Assembly: GCA_032358255.1 (NCBI GenBank)
Contig: JAULBX010004221.1
Coordinates: 1 to 64,000, forward strand
Reading direction: 5' to 3'
Origin: Heterotrichella gracilis
Lineage: Eukaryota > Sar > Xanthophyceae > Tribonematales > Xanthonemataceae
Length of the DNA: 64,000 bases
Of this stretch, positions 63,801-64,000 are shown one piece after another; the first letter of the stretch is position 1, and every line of letters starts with the position of its first letter. A model generated the notes under the pieces. That model had not been told where the DNA came from and did not search any database. It saw nothing but the letters and a program-made list of their open reading frames with translations. The position numbers were made by a program, and so were the translations under genes.

Positions 63801-64000
63801 ATCATTGGTATGCAGACCTAGCAGCTGCAGGTATGACTGGCCTCCTGTGGAGGCGATGGCAGTCTGTTGCCCACATGCAAACCATGCCAAGGTGTCATGA
63901 GCTGCTATGGGATCTTTGGTTTTCAGGCACCCCAACGCTTGTGGCAGACTGCCAGTTATGAGGGCATGCAGCTGCAATTCAGACTCTGTAAAGCATGCCA
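32320..64000 (-). CDS. Giant modular type I polyketide synthase lacking AT domains (C-terminal part; 5' end beyond the window)
   Basis: Type I PKSs build polyketides on ACP domains by repeated condensation (KS) and reduction (KR, DH). The gene runs from the window edge, where the frame is still open, to TGA at 32320-32322. Its exons carry five complete KS domains, six KRs, eight ACPs and a terminal thioesterase. All five KSs keep Cys in DTACSS, His in (M/V/L)HGTG and His in the (G/N)HxEG(A/T)AG motif, so they look able to condense. All eight ACPs keep the DS(L/I/V) serine. No AT with a GHSxG motif, no ER and no methyltransferase was found, so extender units must be loaded in trans. Known algal giant PKSs, such as that of Chlamydomonas involved in zygospore maturation, are comparable. 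The product is unknown; KR and DH content predicts a partly reduced, hydroxylated or unsaturated chain. Introns are AT-rich. Confidence 0.96.
34220..39560 (-). other. PKS module 5 (type B, terminal): KS-(inactive DH)-KR-ACP
   Basis: [47 protein letters not shown] (Cys near 38655), SLHGTG and YNHTEGTAG (Asn in place of the usual Gly before His). The DH region (about 37250-36200) reads [10 protein letters not shown] where the HxxxGxxxxP motif should stand, so the catalytic His is lost. [22 protein letters not shown] and [10 protein letters not shown]. The ACP has [11 protein letters not shown] (Ser near 34271) and ends in exon 33724-33944. Confidence 0.85.
39640..44180 (-). other. PKS module 4 (type B): KS-DH-KR-ACP
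   Basis: [44 protein letters not shown] (Cys near 43651), [12 protein letters not shown] and YGHTEGAAG. In the DH the motif His is at an exon end (LCDHQ) and the next exon reads [11 protein letters not shown], so the motif glycine is changed; the second half has [20 protein letters not shown] and [11 protein letters not shown] single ACP is split by an intron, with [10 protein letters not shown] (Ser near 39765). Confidence 0.88.
44240..49480 (-). other. PKS module 3 (type A): KS-DH-KR-ACP-ACP
   Basis: [32 protein letters not shown] (Cys near 48712), [12 protein letters not shown] and MGHAEPAAG. In the DH the motif reads [11 protein letters not shown]: His and Pro kept, the glycine replaced by Ser; the second half keeps [28 protein letters not shown] and NYAAANQ. 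Tandem ACPs: [10 protein letters not shown] (Ser near 44639) and [10 protein letters not shown] (near 44368). Its layout equals module 1. Confidence 0.88.
49637..54897 (-). other. PKS module 2 (type B): KS-(DH-like)-KR-ACP
   Basis: [45 protein letters not shown] (Cys near 54179), [12 protein letters not shown] and IGHTEGAAG. The region after the KS (about 53050-51950) looks like a decayed DH fold: an H is followed by P at an off distance and the motif glycine is absent. KR exons around 51870-50490: [16 protein letters not shown] and [11 protein letters not shown] in exons 50050-50340 and 49637-49875 with [10 protein letters not shown]. This module should leave a hydroxyl group. Confidence 0.88.
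57791..57884 (-). repeat. Introner-like repeat, copy 2 (PKS intron)
   Basis: Begins at the donor after the DH exon 57885-58663 (gtgagggaaatagtgaacaa on the minus strand), contains gggtaatgcccttgtc and ends near the hairpin cctgttccacaacaggctgc. It matches copy 1 at 30488-30578 over its length. Confidence 0.7.
58793..58887 (-). repeat. Introner-like repeat, copy 3 (PKS intron)
   Basis: Begins at the donor after KS exon 58888-59118 (gtagggaaataaaggacagc on the minus strand), then gggcaatgcc and cttcctcaaccc, matching cttccttaacca of copy 1. The distal hairpin part (gtgacagccggct) is more diverged. Confidence 0.65.
59843..59927. repeat. Minisatellite of about 25 bp, four copies
   Basis: Units of the form atgcacattgaatattgata are repeated in tandem in the PKS intron between two KS1 exons. 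Confidence 0.85.
60870..64000 (-). other. PKS module 0 (partial): KR-ACP
   Basis: The KR structural part (YMVQWLP near the window edge) is followed by the catalytic KR in exons 63233-63391, 62758-62996 (ending ITGGTK, then GLGLQYAQQ after splicing), 62207-62504, 61926-62016 and 61466-61641. Catalytic residues: [13 protein letters not shown] and GHYSAANS. Exon 60870-61370 carries an ACP with [11 protein letters not shown]. The KS belonging to this module lies upstream of the window. The KR is of the same subtype as that of module 2. Confidence 0.9.

Overview
The window is nuclear DNA of a eukaryote, most likely a green alga (Chlorophyta). The genes are split by many GT-AG introns. One is an aurora-like kinase of the type known from Chlamydomonas (CALK). 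There is a giant modular type I polyketide synthase without AT domains, an architecture described for algal PKSs. The LRR exons follow a GELPxxWG pattern, and many introns carry plant-type CCCTAAA/TTTAGGG motifs. Genus and species cannot be told from the sequence.

Layout. 1-8578 (+): a CSB/ERCC6-type SNF2 DNA-repair translocase, its 5' end unresolved or outside the window. 9930-11087 (-): a small secreted CHRD-domain protein, tail to tail with CSB. 12808-18807 (-): a CALK-like Ser/Thr kinase with a long low-complexity C-terminal region; its first exon is unresolved. 20822-23560 (-): a class I sirtuin of about 377 aa, all eight exons resolved. 24334-27020 (-): a protein of about 263 aa with one hydrophobic segment, TMEM242-like. 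About 28.3-31.9 kb (-): fragments of a leucine-rich-repeat protein built from 81-nt, one-repeat exons, ends unresolved. 32320 to beyond 64000 (-): the C-terminal half or more of a giant type I PKS.

The PKS reads, in order of translation: (off window)...KR-ACP / KS-DH-KR-ACP-ACP / KS-(DH-like)-KR-ACP / KS-DH-KR-ACP-ACP / KS-DH-KR-ACP / KS-(dead DH)-KR-ACP-TE. I find no AT, ER or methyltransferase domain anywhere in it, so malonyl loading must come from an enzyme acting in trans. Two module types (A and B) alternate, which points to duplication of a two-module block. The chain would be released by an alpha/beta-hydrolase thioesterase whose nucleophile motif reads G-T-C-L-G, with Cys in place of Ser.

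Apart from the genes there are two recurrent structures. (1) 'Exon echoes': in CSB, CHRD, kinase and sirtuin, an intron next to an exon carries diverged copies of that exon's edge including its splice site. (2) An introner-like repeat of about 95 bp begins exactly at the 5' splice site of two PKS introns and, apparently, one intron of the neighbouring LRR locus. Long foldback hairpins lie in introns of CSB and of the TMEM242-like gene.
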